A stretch of DNA of 64,000 nt from Aliiroseovarius sp. F20344 (GTDB lineage Bacteria > Pseudomonadota > Alphaproteobacteria > Rhodobacterales > Rhodobacteraceae): positions 496,001-560,000 of the forward strand of contig NZ_JALKBG010000003.1 of NCBI RefSeq assembly GCF_023016155.1, given 5' to 3'. A program made the translations under genes and the position numbers. Under the pieces are notes generated by a model that was given only the letters and a program-made list of their open reading frames with translations, was not told the origin of the DNA and searched no databases. Below, one piece after another: positions 44,464-53,972 of this stretch (position 1 is its first letter; every line of letters begins with the position of its first letter).

Positions 44464-45428
44464 TCGTCCAGAGCCGGCTTGCGGATCGCCTCGGCTTCCT
44501 CTTCGCTGAACACCAGTGCCTTCGCAGGCACGGGCAGATTGGCGAAGCCTTCCGGCAGTTTTTCTGCGGCCAGTTTCGACGGGAAGGACCAGTTCGAGGT
44601 CGCGATACCCGACTGGAACTCTTCGCTTAGCACGTAGGCCATGAAGGCGTCGGCCAATTCAGGCTGGTCGGTGTTTGCGATTTTGCCCACGAGGTCCACA
44701 TACAGATAGTGGCCTTCGTCGAAGATCGCTGCTGATTTGGTCAGGTCTTCTTCGGCGATGATGTGATACGCGGGCGAGGTCACGTAGGACAGCACCATAT
44801 CGGCTTCGCCATCGGTGAACATGCCGTAGGCCTCGGACCAGCCTTTGGTGACGGTCAGGATCTTCGGGTATAGCTTGGCCCAAGCCTCGTCTGCTTTGTC
44901 GCCGTAGATTGATTTGACCCACAACAGAAGCGCTAGACCCGAGATTGAGCTGCGCGGGTCCTGAATGACGATCTTGGTGTCGTCAGGCATCGCCAGAAGC
45001 GCGTCAAAGCTGGTGGGCGCATCTGTGATCTTGGTGTTGTCATAGATGAAGGCGGTATAGCTGTAGTCGAACGGTACGAACGTGTCGTCAGTCCAGTCGA
45101 CCGGCAGCGTCAGGCCGCTGACATCAAGCCCATGCGGGGCGAACAGGCCCGAGGCACGGGCACGAGCCGTCACATCTGTGTTCAGGCCGATCACAACGTC
45201 AGCTTCAGTGCGCTCGCCTTCCAGCATCAGGCGCGGCATGACGTCGCCGGTGACGAATTCCAGATCGCAGCCGCACTGGGCTTCAAAGCCTGCCTCGATC
45301 GACGGGCCGGGGCCCCACTCGGAAGCGAAATAGTCAGGAGCATAAACTTGCAGCACGGGTTTATCCGCAGCCAAGGCGGCGGTCGTGGTCAAAGCAAGTC
45401 CTGCGACAAATGAAAGGGCTGTCTTCAT
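44439..45428 (-). CDS. thiB: Thiamine ABC transporter substrate-binding protein
   Basis: The 329-residue periplasmic binding protein starts at MKTALSFVAG after GGAGGA; the open frame runs 16 codons further but into the riboswitch region. A Sec signal ends near ALAADKP. The thiamine-binding family features are LQVYAPDYFASEWGPG, the CGCDLEFV segment and VPFDYSYTAFIYD. First gene of thiBPQ, under the TPP riboswitch just upstream. Confidence 0.94.
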   Translation of the reverse strand: MKTALSFVAGLALTTTAALAADKPVLQVYAPDYFASEWGPGPSIEAGFEAQCGCDLEFVTGDVMPRLMLEGERTEADVVIGLNTDVTARARASGLFAPHGLDVSGLTLPVDWTDDTFVPFDYSYTAFIYDNTKITDAPTSFDALLAMPDDTKIVIQDPRSSISGLALLLWVKSIYGDKADEAWAKLYPKILTVTKGWSEAYGMFTDGEADMVLSYVTSPAYHIIAEEDLTKSAAIFDEGHYLYVDLVGKIANTDQPELADAFMAYVLSEEFQSGIATSNWSFPSKLAAEKLPEGFANLPVPAKALVFSEEEAEAIRKPALDEWLAAASK

Positions 45429-45475
45429 TGGGTCCTCCATATGCGCCGAACGGATGGGGGCATTTGGGACATCCA

Positions 45476-45570
45476 AATCACCTTCCCTCCGCCGGTGTTA
45501 GCCGGTTCAGGTTCTACGGGTCCGCGCGGATGCGCATCTCAGCTGTGGTGTCACAGCACCCCGAGGTGCC
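45476..45570 (-). promoter_or_regulatory. TPP riboswitch (THI-box)
   Basis: On the minus strand the conserved TPP core can be read: GGGGTGC, then CTGAGAT, then GTAGAACCTGAAC, then a CCGGCTAACACCGG-type stem and GCGGAGGGAAGGTG. P1 is formed by CACCT with AGGTG (45564-45568 and 45479-45483 on the plus strand). It lies about 50 bases before the thiB start and should repress thiBPQ when TPP is plentiful, by hiding the ribosome binding site or by termination. Confidence 0.93.
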
Positions 45571-45788
45571 CCGTTCGTGCACAATGCGCGCGGAATTGGC
45601 AAGCAGATTTGCTGGGCGGTAGAGCGCAAGAGGGGTCACGGCGACGCAAGCCCATGAAAAGAATGCCATTTCACCCTAAGACCTGTTTCGTGAATCCGTA
45701 AGGCCAACAGCGCATAGCGGACATGCCCTTGACCATGGGGTAACAATCAGCAATGTGAACGCTAACACCATTAGCATCAGAGTCGGTC
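45571..45788. other. Intergenic region between thiBPQ and a DMT gene
   Basis: About 220 bases with the thiB promoter (minus) and the DMT gene promoter (plus). A small inverted repeat GCTAA-cacca-TTAGC lies at 45761-45775, close to the DMT start. No gene is apparent. Confidence 0.4.
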
Positions 45789-46754
45789 ATGACGGACACA
45801 TCACAAACACCCCTTCGCGGGCTTGGTTTTGCTTTTGCAGCCTTTGGACTTTTCGCTACGCACGACGCCGTGATCAAGGTGCTGGGCGCAAACTTTGCTG
45901 TGTTCCAGATCATCTTTTTTGCGATGCTGTTTGCCTTTGTGCCTATGGCTGTGATGATGCTGGCGGACCGGCAAGTGGATAACTTTCGCCCGCATCATCC
46001 GTGGCTGATCCTGATCCGGGCCACCACATCCGTCATCGCGATGTCGTCTGCTTTCTATGCCTTCACAGTTCTAACGTTGGCCGAGGTCTATGCGCTGCTT
46101 TTTGCAACGCCGCTTCTGATCACCGCAATGTCCGCTTGGCTGCTGGGAGAGCCCGTTCGTGGTCAGCGCTGGGCCGCTGTCATCGTCGGGTTGATCGGCG
46201 TTCTGATCGTTCTAAGGCCGGGTGTTACGGTCATTTCATTCGGTCACATTTGCGCGTTGATTGCCGCGTTCTGCTCCGCTCTTGGATCGGTTATCATGCG
46301 GAAAATTGGCGGGGAAGAACGGACCGCCGTGATGATCCTTTACCCTATGTTGTCTTCCATTGTGGTCATGGGTCTGATCTTGCCCTTCGTCTATGTCCCC
46401 ATGCAGATCACGGATCTGGGTCTGGTTGCTAGTGTTGGTGTCATGTCGGTCTTTGCACAGATAATGATCATCGCTGCATATCGCGCCGCCCCTGCGGCTG
46501 TGGTTGCGCCGACGCAATACAGTCAGATCCTGTGGGCGACGGCTTTCGGAACCCTGTTTTTCGACGAGCTTCCAGACATGTGGGTCGGCGTAGGTGCATC
46601 GGTGATTATCGCGTCAGGTGTGTTTATTGTTTGGCGTGAAAGCCGTCCGTCGGTCTCGGTCCGCAGCCCGATCTTGCGCAACCCGAACCCGCGTTATGAT
46701 GCTGGCCCCTCGCCGAAGCCAAAACATCGCAGGCCACAACAAAGCGAAAGCTGA
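45789..46754 (+). CDS. EamA/DMT family transporter
   Basis: A 321-residue membrane protein with ten transmembrane helices arranged as two EamA repeats; the typical YALLFATPLLITAMSAWLLGE and VVAPTQYSQILWATAFGTLFF ends of each repeat are present. DMT proteins export or import small metabolites; the substrate is unknown. A basic, proline-rich C-terminal tail follows the last helix. Monocistronic, just upstream of aroC. Confidence 0.9.
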   Translation: MTDTSQTPLRGLGFAFAAFGLFATHDAVIKVLGANFAVFQIIFFAMLFAFVPMAVMMLADRQVDNFRPHHPWLILIRATTSVIAMSSAFYAFTVLTLAEVYALLFATPLLITAMSAWLLGEPVRGQRWAAVIVGLIGVLIVLRPGVTVISFGHICALIAAFCSALGSVIMRKIGGEERTAVMILYPMLSSIVVMGLILPFVYVPMQITDLGLVASVGVMSVFAQIMIIAAYRAAPAAVVAPTQYSQILWATAFGTLFFDELPDMWVGVGASVIIASGVFIVWRESRPSVSVRSPILRNPNPRYDAGPSPKPKHRRPQQSES

Positions 46755-46820
46755 TCGCTTGGGGCGCTTCCCTTTCGTTTTCCCCTTCGCTATCACGCTG
46801 GGGAATGAAGGAGCGCACCC

Positions 46821-47930
46821 ATGTCGATGAACAGCTTTGGTCATATTTTCCGTGTCACCACTTGGGGTGAAAGCCACGGGCCCGCATTGGGCGCGACTGT
46901 CGACGGGTGCCCTCCTGGAGTGCCGCTGGAACCTGAGATGATCCAGGTGTGGCTGGACAAACGCCGTCCGGGTCAGAATAAGCACACAACACAGCGCAAT
47001 GAACCCGATCAGGTTCGTATTCTGTCTGGCGTTTACGAAGGTCAGACCACTGGCACGCCGATCCAGCTGATGATTGAGAACACGGATCAGCGCTCCAAGG
47101 ACTACGGCGAGATCGAAAAGACCTTCCGCCCGGGTCATGCAGACATCACCTATTGGCAGAAATACGGCATCCGCGATCCGCGTGGTGGTGGACGCTCGTC
47201 TGCCCGCGAAACGGCCGCGCGTGTGGCTGCTGGTGGCGTGGCGCGTGAGGTGCTGAAGGCGCTTTTGCCGGGGCTCCAGATCAAGGGCTACATGACCCAG
47301 ATGGGCGAGCTGCATCTGGACCGCGAGAAGTTCGATTGGGACGCAATTGACGGCAACGCCTTCTGGCTGCCGGACGCGAGCGCTGTGCAGGAGTGGGAAG
47401 ACTATCTGCAACACTTGCGCACTAAGGAGAACGACTCCGTCGGGGCTGCGATTGAAGTTGTGGTGCGTGGCGCGCCAGCCGGACTGGGCGCGCCGGTTTA
47501 TGCCAAGTTAGACACTGATTTGGCCGCTGCGATGATGTCGATTAACGCCGTAAAAGGCGTCGAGATTGGCGAAGGTATGGCCGCAGCCGGTCTGCGCGGA
47601 ACTGAAAATGCGGACGAGATTTTCATGGGGAATGACGGGCAGCCCGTGTTCAGTTCGAACCACGCTGGCGGCATTCTGGGCGGCATCTCGTCAGGGCAGG
47701 ATATTGTCGTGCGATTTGCGGTAAAACCAACGAGCTCGATCCTGACACCTCGCCAGTCGATCACCAAAACCGGTGAAGCGATTGAGGTGGTCACAAAGGG
47801 CCGTCATGACCCCTGCGTTGGCATTCGTGCCGTCCCCGTAGGAGAAGCAATGGCCGCCTGCGTGATCCTTGACCACCTGATGCTGCATCGCGCCCAGATA
47901 GGTGAAGGTCCACGTGGGAAAGTCGGCTAA
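46821..47930 (+). CDS. aroC: Chorismate synthase
   Basis: The 369-residue enzyme makes chorismate from EPSP with reduced FMN. Family motifs [34 protein letters not shown] and a C-terminal [15 protein letters not shown] are clear. It has a good ribosome binding site (GAAGGAG). Together with trpB it represents aromatic amino-acid synthesis in this window. Confidence 0.98.
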   Translation: MSMNSFGHIFRVTTWGESHGPALGATVDGCPPGVPLEPEMIQVWLDKRRPGQNKHTTQRNEPDQVRILSGVYEGQTTGTPIQLMIENTDQRSKDYGEIEKTFRPGHADITYWQKYGIRDPRGGGRSSARETAARVAAGGVAREVLKALLPGLQIKGYMTQMGELHLDREKFDWDAIDGNAFWLPDASAVQEWEDYLQHLRTKENDSVGAAIEVVVRGAPAGLGAPVYAKLDTDLAAAMMSINAVKGVEIGEGMAAAGLRGTENADEIFMGNDGQPVFSSNHAGGILGGISSGQDIVVRFAVKPTSSILTPRQSITKTGEAIEVVTKGRHDPCVGIRAVPVGEAMAACVILDHLMLHRAQIGEGPRGKVG

Positions 47931-47964
47931 GGTATCCCCTCAGCCGATTTCACTAAGATCGTTC

Positions 47965-48375
47965 TTAAGCTGAAGCCGCGTTGAGCGCTGTGTCCATTAA
48001 TGCTTGGATGTCAGCTTTCGACGTGCCAGCAACAATGCGGCCAAGCTCTTCATCACCTTTCAGAACAACAAGCGTCGATCGACGTGGGATCTTTAGGGAT
48101 TTGGCGAGCTCTGATTTGCCGTGTTTGTCCCAATCTACGTCAATGAACGTAATCGCTTCGTCATAGGCTGGATTTTCAGCCTTCAGCGCGTTGATCACAC
48201 GTTCTTGTGCGGCGCAGGTGGAACACCAGCTGGCTTTGAAGTCCAGAAACACGATTTCGCCGTTTTCCAGTGCTTTAGTGACTAATCCCGGAGCGTATTC
48301 CATCGCACCAGCACGGGCCAGTGCAGGGACAAGGGACACTGCGGCGGTTAGGGAAAGAAAGTCGCGTCTGTTCAT
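47965..48375 (-). CDS. Tat-exported thioredoxin-like protein
   Basis: The 136-residue protein has a twin-arginine signal (NRRDFLSL, hydrophobic stretch to about residue 20, ALARA cleavage region). The thioredoxin fold carries the active site KASWCSTCAAQE (Cys51, Cys54) and the cis-proline loop KIPRRST. It should be a periplasmic disulfide reductase. The CcdA-type electron conduit just upstream in the same operon is its likely reductant source. Its natural substrate is unknown. Confidence 0.87.
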   Translation of the reverse strand: MNRRDFLSLTAAVSLVPALARAGAMEYAPGLVTKALENGEIVFLDFKASWCSTCAAQERVINALKAENPAYDEAITFIDVDWDKHGKSELAKSLKIPRRSTLVVLKGDEELGRIVAGTSKADIQALMDTALNAASA

Positions 48376-48387
48376 GTTGGTCTCCTT

Positions 48388-49101
48388 TCAAAGGGATACT
48401 GAGAGGTCGTTGAGCCAAGTAGGCAGGTTTTGCACCGCCCAAGCTTCAAGGATGTGGTGAAAACGGAACAGGATCATGATCCCGACCGTCAGGAATATTG
48501 CGCCCATAATCGGGCGTGATTTCTGCGCAATCTGCCGCATTAGAGCCTGTCTGCGCATGATTGCAGCCCGCGCGCCATAGCCAAGTGCGATGATGATTGT
48601 GGACACGCCAAGCGCAAAAGCAATCATGATGGCTGCGGCCCACGGGATCGACTTGCCTTGTGACGCGAGCGAGATCGCGCCGCCAAGGGTCGGGCCGATG
48701 CAGGGGCTCCAGACTGCGCCCAGAAGCATGCCACCAAGGAACTGCCCAGACAGGCCGTTTCGGTTCACGTCATCCAAAGTCATGTCTGCTTGTGCGGAAA
48801 CGCCCGCCGTGGCAGTGGCAAAGCGTTCGGACAGGACAGGAGTCATCAAAATCAGGCCGAATCCGATCATCAGAATGGCGCCCGCGCGGGCGACCATGTC
48901 TTCGGTCAGACCGATTGTATAACCCAGCACGGTGACCAGAAGGCCAAGCGTCACGAAAGAGACGCTCATCCCGCCTGCAACGGCCAAAGGTCCAAACCGG
49001 CTGGCTTGCAATGCAGTTGCCAGCACAATGGGCAGCACTGGCAAAACGCAAGGGTTGATCAGGGTCAGAAGCCCCGCAAGGTATCCAAAGACAAGTTCCA
49101 T
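48388..49101 (-). CDS. CcdA/DsbD-type transmembrane thiol-disulfide transporter
   Basis: A 237-residue protein with six transmembrane helices. The first conserved cysteine is in TLINPCVLPVLPIV and the second in GAVWSPCIGPTLGG; in CcdA/DsbD this pair carries reducing equivalents from cytoplasmic thioredoxin across the membrane. The downstream Tat-exported thioredoxin, 12 bases away, is the expected periplasmic acceptor. Possible uses are cytochrome c maturation or cell-envelope repair. Confidence 0.9.
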   Translation of the reverse strand: MELVFGYLAGLLTLINPCVLPVLPIVLATALQASRFGPLAVAGGMSVSFVTLGLLVTVLGYTIGLTEDMVARAGAILMIGFGLILMTPVLSERFATATAGVSAQADMTLDDVNRNGLSGQFLGGMLLGAVWSPCIGPTLGGAISLASQGKSIPWAAAIMIAFALGVSTIIIALGYGARAAIMRRQALMRQIAQKSRPIMGAIFLTVGIMILFRFHHILEAWAVQNLPTWLNDLSVSL

Positions 49102-49158
49102 GTGTGGAATGTCCGGGAAATTGCTGTGAATGTCATCTCACGAAGCGGGCAAGCAGCT

Positions 49159-50034
49159 TCACGTCTCTGTGGGGTTTTGTTTCGATAGCTGAACGGCAAG
49201 GATGCCGACGGTGATGATCGCAACGCCAATAAAATCCATCATGCTTAGGGCCTCGCCAAGCAGAAGCCACGCTATGGCAACGCCGAAAAATGGGTTCAGG
49301 AAGTGAAACGTTGCAGCTTTGACCGCGCCAATCCGGCCGACCAAAGTAAACCAGATCCACGTGGCCAGCAACCCAGGAACAAGCACGGTATAAGTAAAGG
49401 CCGCTCCAAGGCGCAGGCTTGGTGTAAATGCTGGGCTTTCCAGAAACAAAGCCGCGATAAACAAGGCAGCAGAACCTACAAACATCTGCAAGCCGACGAT
49501 CATCATCAGATTGCCGCCGGAAGATGCCGTGCGGACCGACAGCGTTGCTGCAGTCAGCGCAGCCGCCGCGACAAAGCAGAATATCACACCCGTCAGATCA
49601 ACACCGCCAGACAGGCGCGAACCCATGATCAGAGTAACCCCGACCACACCAGCCAATAGACCCGCAACCGCCATAGGACGCAGTCGGTCACCAAGAAGCG
49701 TCCATCCCGCAAAGGCCACCATCAAGGGCATCGTGGATGCAATGATTGATGCCAATCCAGCCTCGACCCACTGCATCGCAACGAAGTTCAGCCCAAGATA
49801 AAGCGCGTTTTGGCAGATCCCGAAGATGATAACCGCGCGCCATTGGTTTCGGGTAAGCGACCAGCTTTGGCCGAGGGCGCGCGCAATGATCACGCCCAAC
49901 AAGCCCGAGATCAGGAAGCGCAAAGAGAGCGAATACAACGGGGGAGCTTCCGACACGATGATCCGGGCCGATGTGAAAGCCGAGCTCCACATCAAGGCAA
50001 AGCCCAGTCCCATGAAAATCGCGCGCAGGTCCAT
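49159..50034 (-). CDS. EamA/DMT family transporter
   Basis: The 291-residue protein has ten transmembrane helices in two EamA repeats (ALYLGLNFVAMQWVEAGLAS and FHFLNPFFGVAIAWLLLGE). The substrate is unknown; many such proteins export amino acids. It is separated from hupB by a terminator and from the CcdA gene by 57 bases. Confidence 0.9.
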   Translation of the reverse strand: MDLRAIFMGLGFALMWSSAFTSARIIVSEAPPLYSLSLRFLISGLLGVIIARALGQSWSLTRNQWRAVIIFGICQNALYLGLNFVAMQWVEAGLASIIASTMPLMVAFAGWTLLGDRLRPMAVAGLLAGVVGVTLIMGSRLSGGVDLTGVIFCFVAAAALTAATLSVRTASSGGNLMMIVGLQMFVGSAALFIAALFLESPAFTPSLRLGAAFTYTVLVPGLLATWIWFTLVGRIGAVKAATFHFLNPFFGVAIAWLLLGEALSMMDFIGVAIITVGILAVQLSKQNPTET

Positions 50035-50050
50035 GTGATCTCCAAAATGA

Positions 50051-50077
50051 AAAGGGCCGCCAATCTGGCGACCCTTT
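50051..50077 (-). terminator. Intrinsic terminator of the HU gene
   Basis: Twelve-base stem AAAGGG-c-CGCCA / TGGCG-a-CCCTTT with one mismatch and an ATC loop (50051-50077); on the minus strand it is followed by TCATTTT. Confidence 0.75.
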
Positions 50078-50116
50078 CCGAATTCTGTCAGCGGGGCAAG
50101 GCCCCTTGTGACCAGA

Positions 50117-50404
50117 TTAGCCGTTCACGCTGTCTTTCAGAGCTTTAGCGATGGTCATTTTCACGACCTTGTCGGCTTCTTTCTGGATCTGCTCGCCGGT
50201 GGCGGGGTTGCGCACCATGCGTGCCGGACGCTCGCGGCAGTAGATTTTACCAACGCCAGGCAGGGTCACAGCACCACCACCCGAAACTTCTTTGGTAATG
50301 ATGTTGATGATACCTTCCAGGGCACCTGTTGCGGACTTCTTGTCCGAACCCATTTCTTCTGCCAGAGCGGCAACCAGTTGGGTCTTTGTCATCGGTTTCG
50401 ACAT
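50117..50404 (-). CDS. hupB: HU family DNA-binding protein
   Basis: The 95-residue histone-like protein starts at MSKPMTKTQ, nine bases after GGAG. The DNA-binding arm RERPARMVRNPATGEQI is slightly unlike the E. coli HU arm but contains the conserved proline-containing NPATGE. It compacts and bends DNA as a dimer. Terminator downstream; the region upstream (to 50589) is AT-rich and holds the promoter plus an inverted repeat CCCTAGG / CCTAGGG. Confidence 0.93.
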   Translation of the reverse strand: MSKPMTKTQLVAALAEEMGSDKKSATGALEGIINIITKEVSGGGAVTLPGVGKIYCRERPARMVRNPATGEQIQKEADKVVKMTIAKALKDSVNG

Positions 50405-50589
50405 GTATAACACTCCTCACTTTGCCCATTTGTTGGGCTTCATTGCGGGCATTTAACTGTATGTAGCGTGGCGACACAATCGTTTGTTGGTCCATTTTCC
50501 CTAGGAAATAGCGCTTTTTCGCCAAAAAATGGCACGGCTGACCTAGGGTTAAGTCGTAATTCGCCGCCAAAGGGCTAATTCGCCCCCTT

Positions 50590-52074
50590 TTAAAGGAACG
50601 CGGTTTCTTCGAAACTTCTAAGCTTCCGACTGTGAATTCGTTCGATCGGCATGTCTCGCAAGGTCTCCATTGCGCGAATTCCGATCTGCAAATGGCGTGC
50701 CACCTGTGTTTTGTAGAAGTCAGATGCCATGCCCGGCAGCTTCAGTTCTCCGTGCAGTGGTTTGTCCGAGACACATAGCAACGTGCCATAGGGCACACGG
50801 AACCGGAAACCATTGGCCGCGATGGTAGCGCTTTCCATATCCAACGCGATGGCGCGCGATTGGCTGAGGCGTTGCACCGGTCCGCGCTGGTCACGCAATT
50901 CCCAGTTTCGGTTGTCCAAAGTCGCAACCGTGCCTGTCCGCATAATGCGTTTCAGCTCGAAGCCTTCATATTCGGTGACCTGTGCCACGGCCTGTTCCAG
51001 CGCGATTTGAATCTCAGCCAGCGGCGGGATCGGCACCCAGATCGGCAGATCGTCATCCAGCACACGGTCTTCGCGAAGGTAGGCGTGGGCCAGAACGAAA
51101 TCGCCCAGCCGCTGGCTGTTGCGAAGGCCGGCGCAGTGCCCAACCATCAGCCATGCATGGGGACGCAGAACGGCAATATGGTCGGTCGCTGTTTTCGCAT
51201 TGGACGGACCAACACCAATGTTCACCAATGTGATCCCTGATCCATCGGGTCGGGTCAGGTGATAGCTGGGCATTTGCGGAAGCTTCGGTGGAACCGGCAG
51301 ATCTTCATCCGCTTTGGTGATGCGATGATAGCCGGGCCCTACGAACGAGTCATATCCACTGTCTGGATCGGCTAGCATCTGGCGGGCATAGGCCTCGAAC
51401 TCTTCCACGTAGAACTGATAGTTGGTGAACAGAACGTGGTTCTGAAAATCCTCGGGCATGGTGGCCGTATAATGTGACAGACGCGCCAGCGAGTAGTCAA
51501 CGCGCTGTGCGGTGAACGGCGCCAGAGAGTTTGCGCCGCTATCATCAGGTTCGGCCACACCATTAACAATGTCGTCATTTGTGGTCGACAAATCGGGCAC
51601 ATCAAAGACATCACGCAGGGGATACGTCATCGCGCCTTCTTGTGGCACCGAGATACCGGGATTGCGCGACACCGCGAAATGCACCGGAATGGGGGTGGTT
51701 GAGTAGCCCACCTGCACAGGAACACCGTGGTTTTCCATTAACAGGTCGATTTGTTGGATCAGATAACCCTCGAAAAGATCTGGTCGCGTAATTGTGCTGG
51801 CATAATCGCCGGGCGCTGAAACGTGGCCAAAGCTTAGACGGCTGTCCTTTTGCGCGTGGCTGGTCGTGGTCAGGCGAATTTCCGGATAGAACGCGCGAAA
51901 CCGCGTCGGCGGTTGTTCACCGGTCGCATTCTGCTCGAAAGCGTCACACAAAAATGCGCATGCATCATCATAGAGCATTTTCAGACGCTCAACAGCAGAT
52001 TTTGGATCGGTGAATACCTCGTATGAGCCATTTCCGGGGCTTACAACGGGGATCGAGGGTGCGCTTGGGGTCAT
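50590..52074 (-). CDS. amn: AMP nucleosidase
   Basis: A 494-residue enzyme that splits AMP into adenine and ribose 5-phosphate. The N-terminal Amn-type domain contains SRLSFGHVSAPGDYAST and the C-terminal nucleoside phosphorylase-like domain contains VNIGVGPSNAKT, GHCAGLRNSQ and the MESATIAANGF nucleobase-binding motif. Its ATG overlaps the ade stop (ATGA), so AMP breakdown is translationally coupled to adenine deamination. Confidence 0.95.
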   Translation of the reverse strand: MTPSAPSIPVVSPGNGSYEVFTDPKSAVERLKMLYDDACAFLCDAFEQNATGEQPPTRFRAFYPEIRLTTTSHAQKDSRLSFGHVSAPGDYASTITRPDLFEGYLIQQIDLLMENHGVPVQVGYSTTPIPVHFAVSRNPGISVPQEGAMTYPLRDVFDVPDLSTTNDDIVNGVAEPDDSGANSLAPFTAQRVDYSLARLSHYTATMPEDFQNHVLFTNYQFYVEEFEAYARQMLADPDSGYDSFVGPGYHRITKADEDLPVPPKLPQMPSYHLTRPDGSGITLVNIGVGPSNAKTATDHIAVLRPHAWLMVGHCAGLRNSQRLGDFVLAHAYLREDRVLDDDLPIWVPIPPLAEIQIALEQAVAQVTEYEGFELKRIMRTGTVATLDNRNWELRDQRGPVQRLSQSRAIALDMESATIAANGFRFRVPYGTLLCVSDKPLHGELKLPGMASDFYKTQVARHLQIGIRAMETLRDMPIERIHSRKLRSFEETAFL

Positions 52075-53876
52075 CAATTATCCTTCAACAAATCGGTCAG
52101 TTCGAATTTCGTTACGTCCACCAACCCCAGATCAGAGATCCGTAACTCGGGGATGACAACCAGCGCCAAGAAACTGTGCTGGATCGACGCATTGTTCAGT
52201 GTGCAGCCGCAGGTCTCCATCGCATCAATGATGCCTTTGGCTTTCTCGGCCACTTCGGTTGCAGGTGCGTCAGACATCAGGCCGGCTACGGGCAGCTCGA
52301 CCAAAGCAAGCTCTTTTCCGCCTTGATAGACACACATACCGCCACCAACTTCGGCCAGTCGGTTGGCCGCCAAGGCCATGTCATCACGCGATGTACCGAC
52401 CACAATCATGTGGTGGCTGTCATGGGCGACGGTGGATGCCATGGCCATGGATCCCTTGTATCCAAACCCATTCACAAACCCGTTCACAACGCCTCCTGTG
52501 CCTTTGTGCCGTTCGACAAGCGCAACTTGTGCAACGTCTTGCGCTTCATCCGTTTGCACGATGCCATCCGAGACGCCGAGGTCACTTATTAGCGCCTTGG
52601 TGGGGGCTTGGTTCTCGACAATGCCGATCACTTTGGCTGCGACCGAGTTCGCACCCTCGGGTGCTTCCACGATGAAATCTTCGGGCATAATGGTTTTGCC
52701 CAGATGCATGGTGGCTTTTGCATGGTCGGGCCAGTCCAGATGCGGGCAGTCGACGGTGATCTTGCCGCCCTCAGCAACGCTGATACCACGGGCGAAAACG
52801 CGGTTGATCGGCAGGGTGGTCAGGTCATTGGTGAAAATCAAATCCGCACGCCTTCCGGGTGTAATAGAGCCTAATTCACGCTCTAACCCGAAATGCGTGG
52901 CTGTGTTGATCGTCGCCATTTGCAGCGCAACCAATGGATTGCATCCATAGCTGATTGCATATCGCAGGGCGCGGTTCACGTGGCCTTCCTCGACCAAGGT
53001 GCCAGAATGGCAATCATCCGTACAGATGATGAAATTGCGCGGGTCCATGCCCTTTTCGGTGACCGCGGTGATCTGCTTCTCGACATCGAACCAAGCGGAT
53101 CCAAGCCGCATCATCGACCGCATCCCCTGACGGACACGGGCAATGGCGTCTTCTTCACAAGTGCCTTCGTGATCGTCCGCCGGGCCACCCGCCGCATACG
53201 CATGGAAATTCGGGCCAAGATCGGGGCTGGCATAATGCCCACCGATGGTCTTGCCGGCGTTCTGGGTCGCGGCCATCTCGGCCAGCATCTTGGGGTCGCC
53301 GTTGATCACACCGGGGAAATTCATCATCTCGCCCAACCCGATGATACCGGGCCAGGTCATGGCTTCGGCCACGTTGTCAGGAGTGATTTCATAGCCCGTG
53401 GTCTCTAATCCCGGTGCAGACGGCGCACAGCTTGGCATCTGCATATAGATGTTAATGGGCTGGATTAGAGCCTCATCATGCATCAAGCGCACACCCTCCA
53501 ACCCCAGCACATTCGCAATCTCGTGCGGATCCGTGAACATCGTGGTGGTGCCATGCGGAATGACGGCGCGGGCGAATTCAGCGGGGGTCAGCATGCCGCT
53601 TTCGATATGCATATGCCCGTCGCACAGACCGGGGATCAGGTATTGGCCACCCGCGTCGATCACCTGTGTGTCTGTGCCGATACAATGGCTGGCATCGGGG
53701 CCGACGTAGGCAAACCGCCCATCGGCCATGGCAACTTGCCAGTCCAGCACCTCGCGCGTGTGGACATTCACGACCCGGCCACCCTGAATCACGGTGTCCG
53801 CGGGCATGCGGCCAGCAGCGACTGCGATTAAGCGCGCCGCACTTTCCGGCCAAGTTTTGAAAGTTGGGTTTTCCAT
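52074..53876 (-). CDS. ade: Adenine deaminase
   Basis: The 600-residue amidohydrolase converts adenine to hypoxanthine with release of ammonia. Metal ligands are in LCDGHMHIESGML, with further conserved segments in FTDPHEIANV, CTDDCHSGTLV and the VAHDSHHMIVVG motif. Coupled to amn, it forms the route AMP to adenine to hypoxanthine. Length is usual for the family. The upstream region to the SDR gene holds the operon promoter. Confidence 0.96.
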   Translation of the reverse strand: MENPTFKTWPESAARLIAVAAGRMPADTVIQGGRVVNVHTREVLDWQVAMADGRFAYVGPDASHCIGTDTQVIDAGGQYLIPGLCDGHMHIESGMLTPAEFARAVIPHGTTTMFTDPHEIANVLGLEGVRLMHDEALIQPINIYMQMPSCAPSAPGLETTGYEITPDNVAEAMTWPGIIGLGEMMNFPGVINGDPKMLAEMAATQNAGKTIGGHYASPDLGPNFHAYAAGGPADDHEGTCEEDAIARVRQGMRSMMRLGSAWFDVEKQITAVTEKGMDPRNFIICTDDCHSGTLVEEGHVNRALRYAISYGCNPLVALQMATINTATHFGLERELGSITPGRRADLIFTNDLTTLPINRVFARGISVAEGGKITVDCPHLDWPDHAKATMHLGKTIMPEDFIVEAPEGANSVAAKVIGIVENQAPTKALISDLGVSDGIVQTDEAQDVAQVALVERHKGTGGVVNGFVNGFGYKGSMAMASTVAHDSHHMIVVGTSRDDMALAANRLAEVGGGMCVYQGGKELALVELPVAGLMSDAPATEVAEKAKGIIDAMETCGCTLNNASIQHSFLALVVIPELRISDLGLVDVTKFELTDLLKDN

Positions 53877-53972
53877 GAACCAATTGTTCTGAAATCCGAT
53901 GTTAGCGCAACCCCAAAACGGGCCGGTGCAGATTGGGCTTTTAAATCCTGAAATCCATTGGATACTGCGCCC

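Noticed and set aside
50509-50548. Inverted repeat CCCTAGG / CCTAGGG upstream of hupB
   Set aside because: The arms are 7 bases with a 26-base gap and no T-run; it could be an operator but nothing else supports it.
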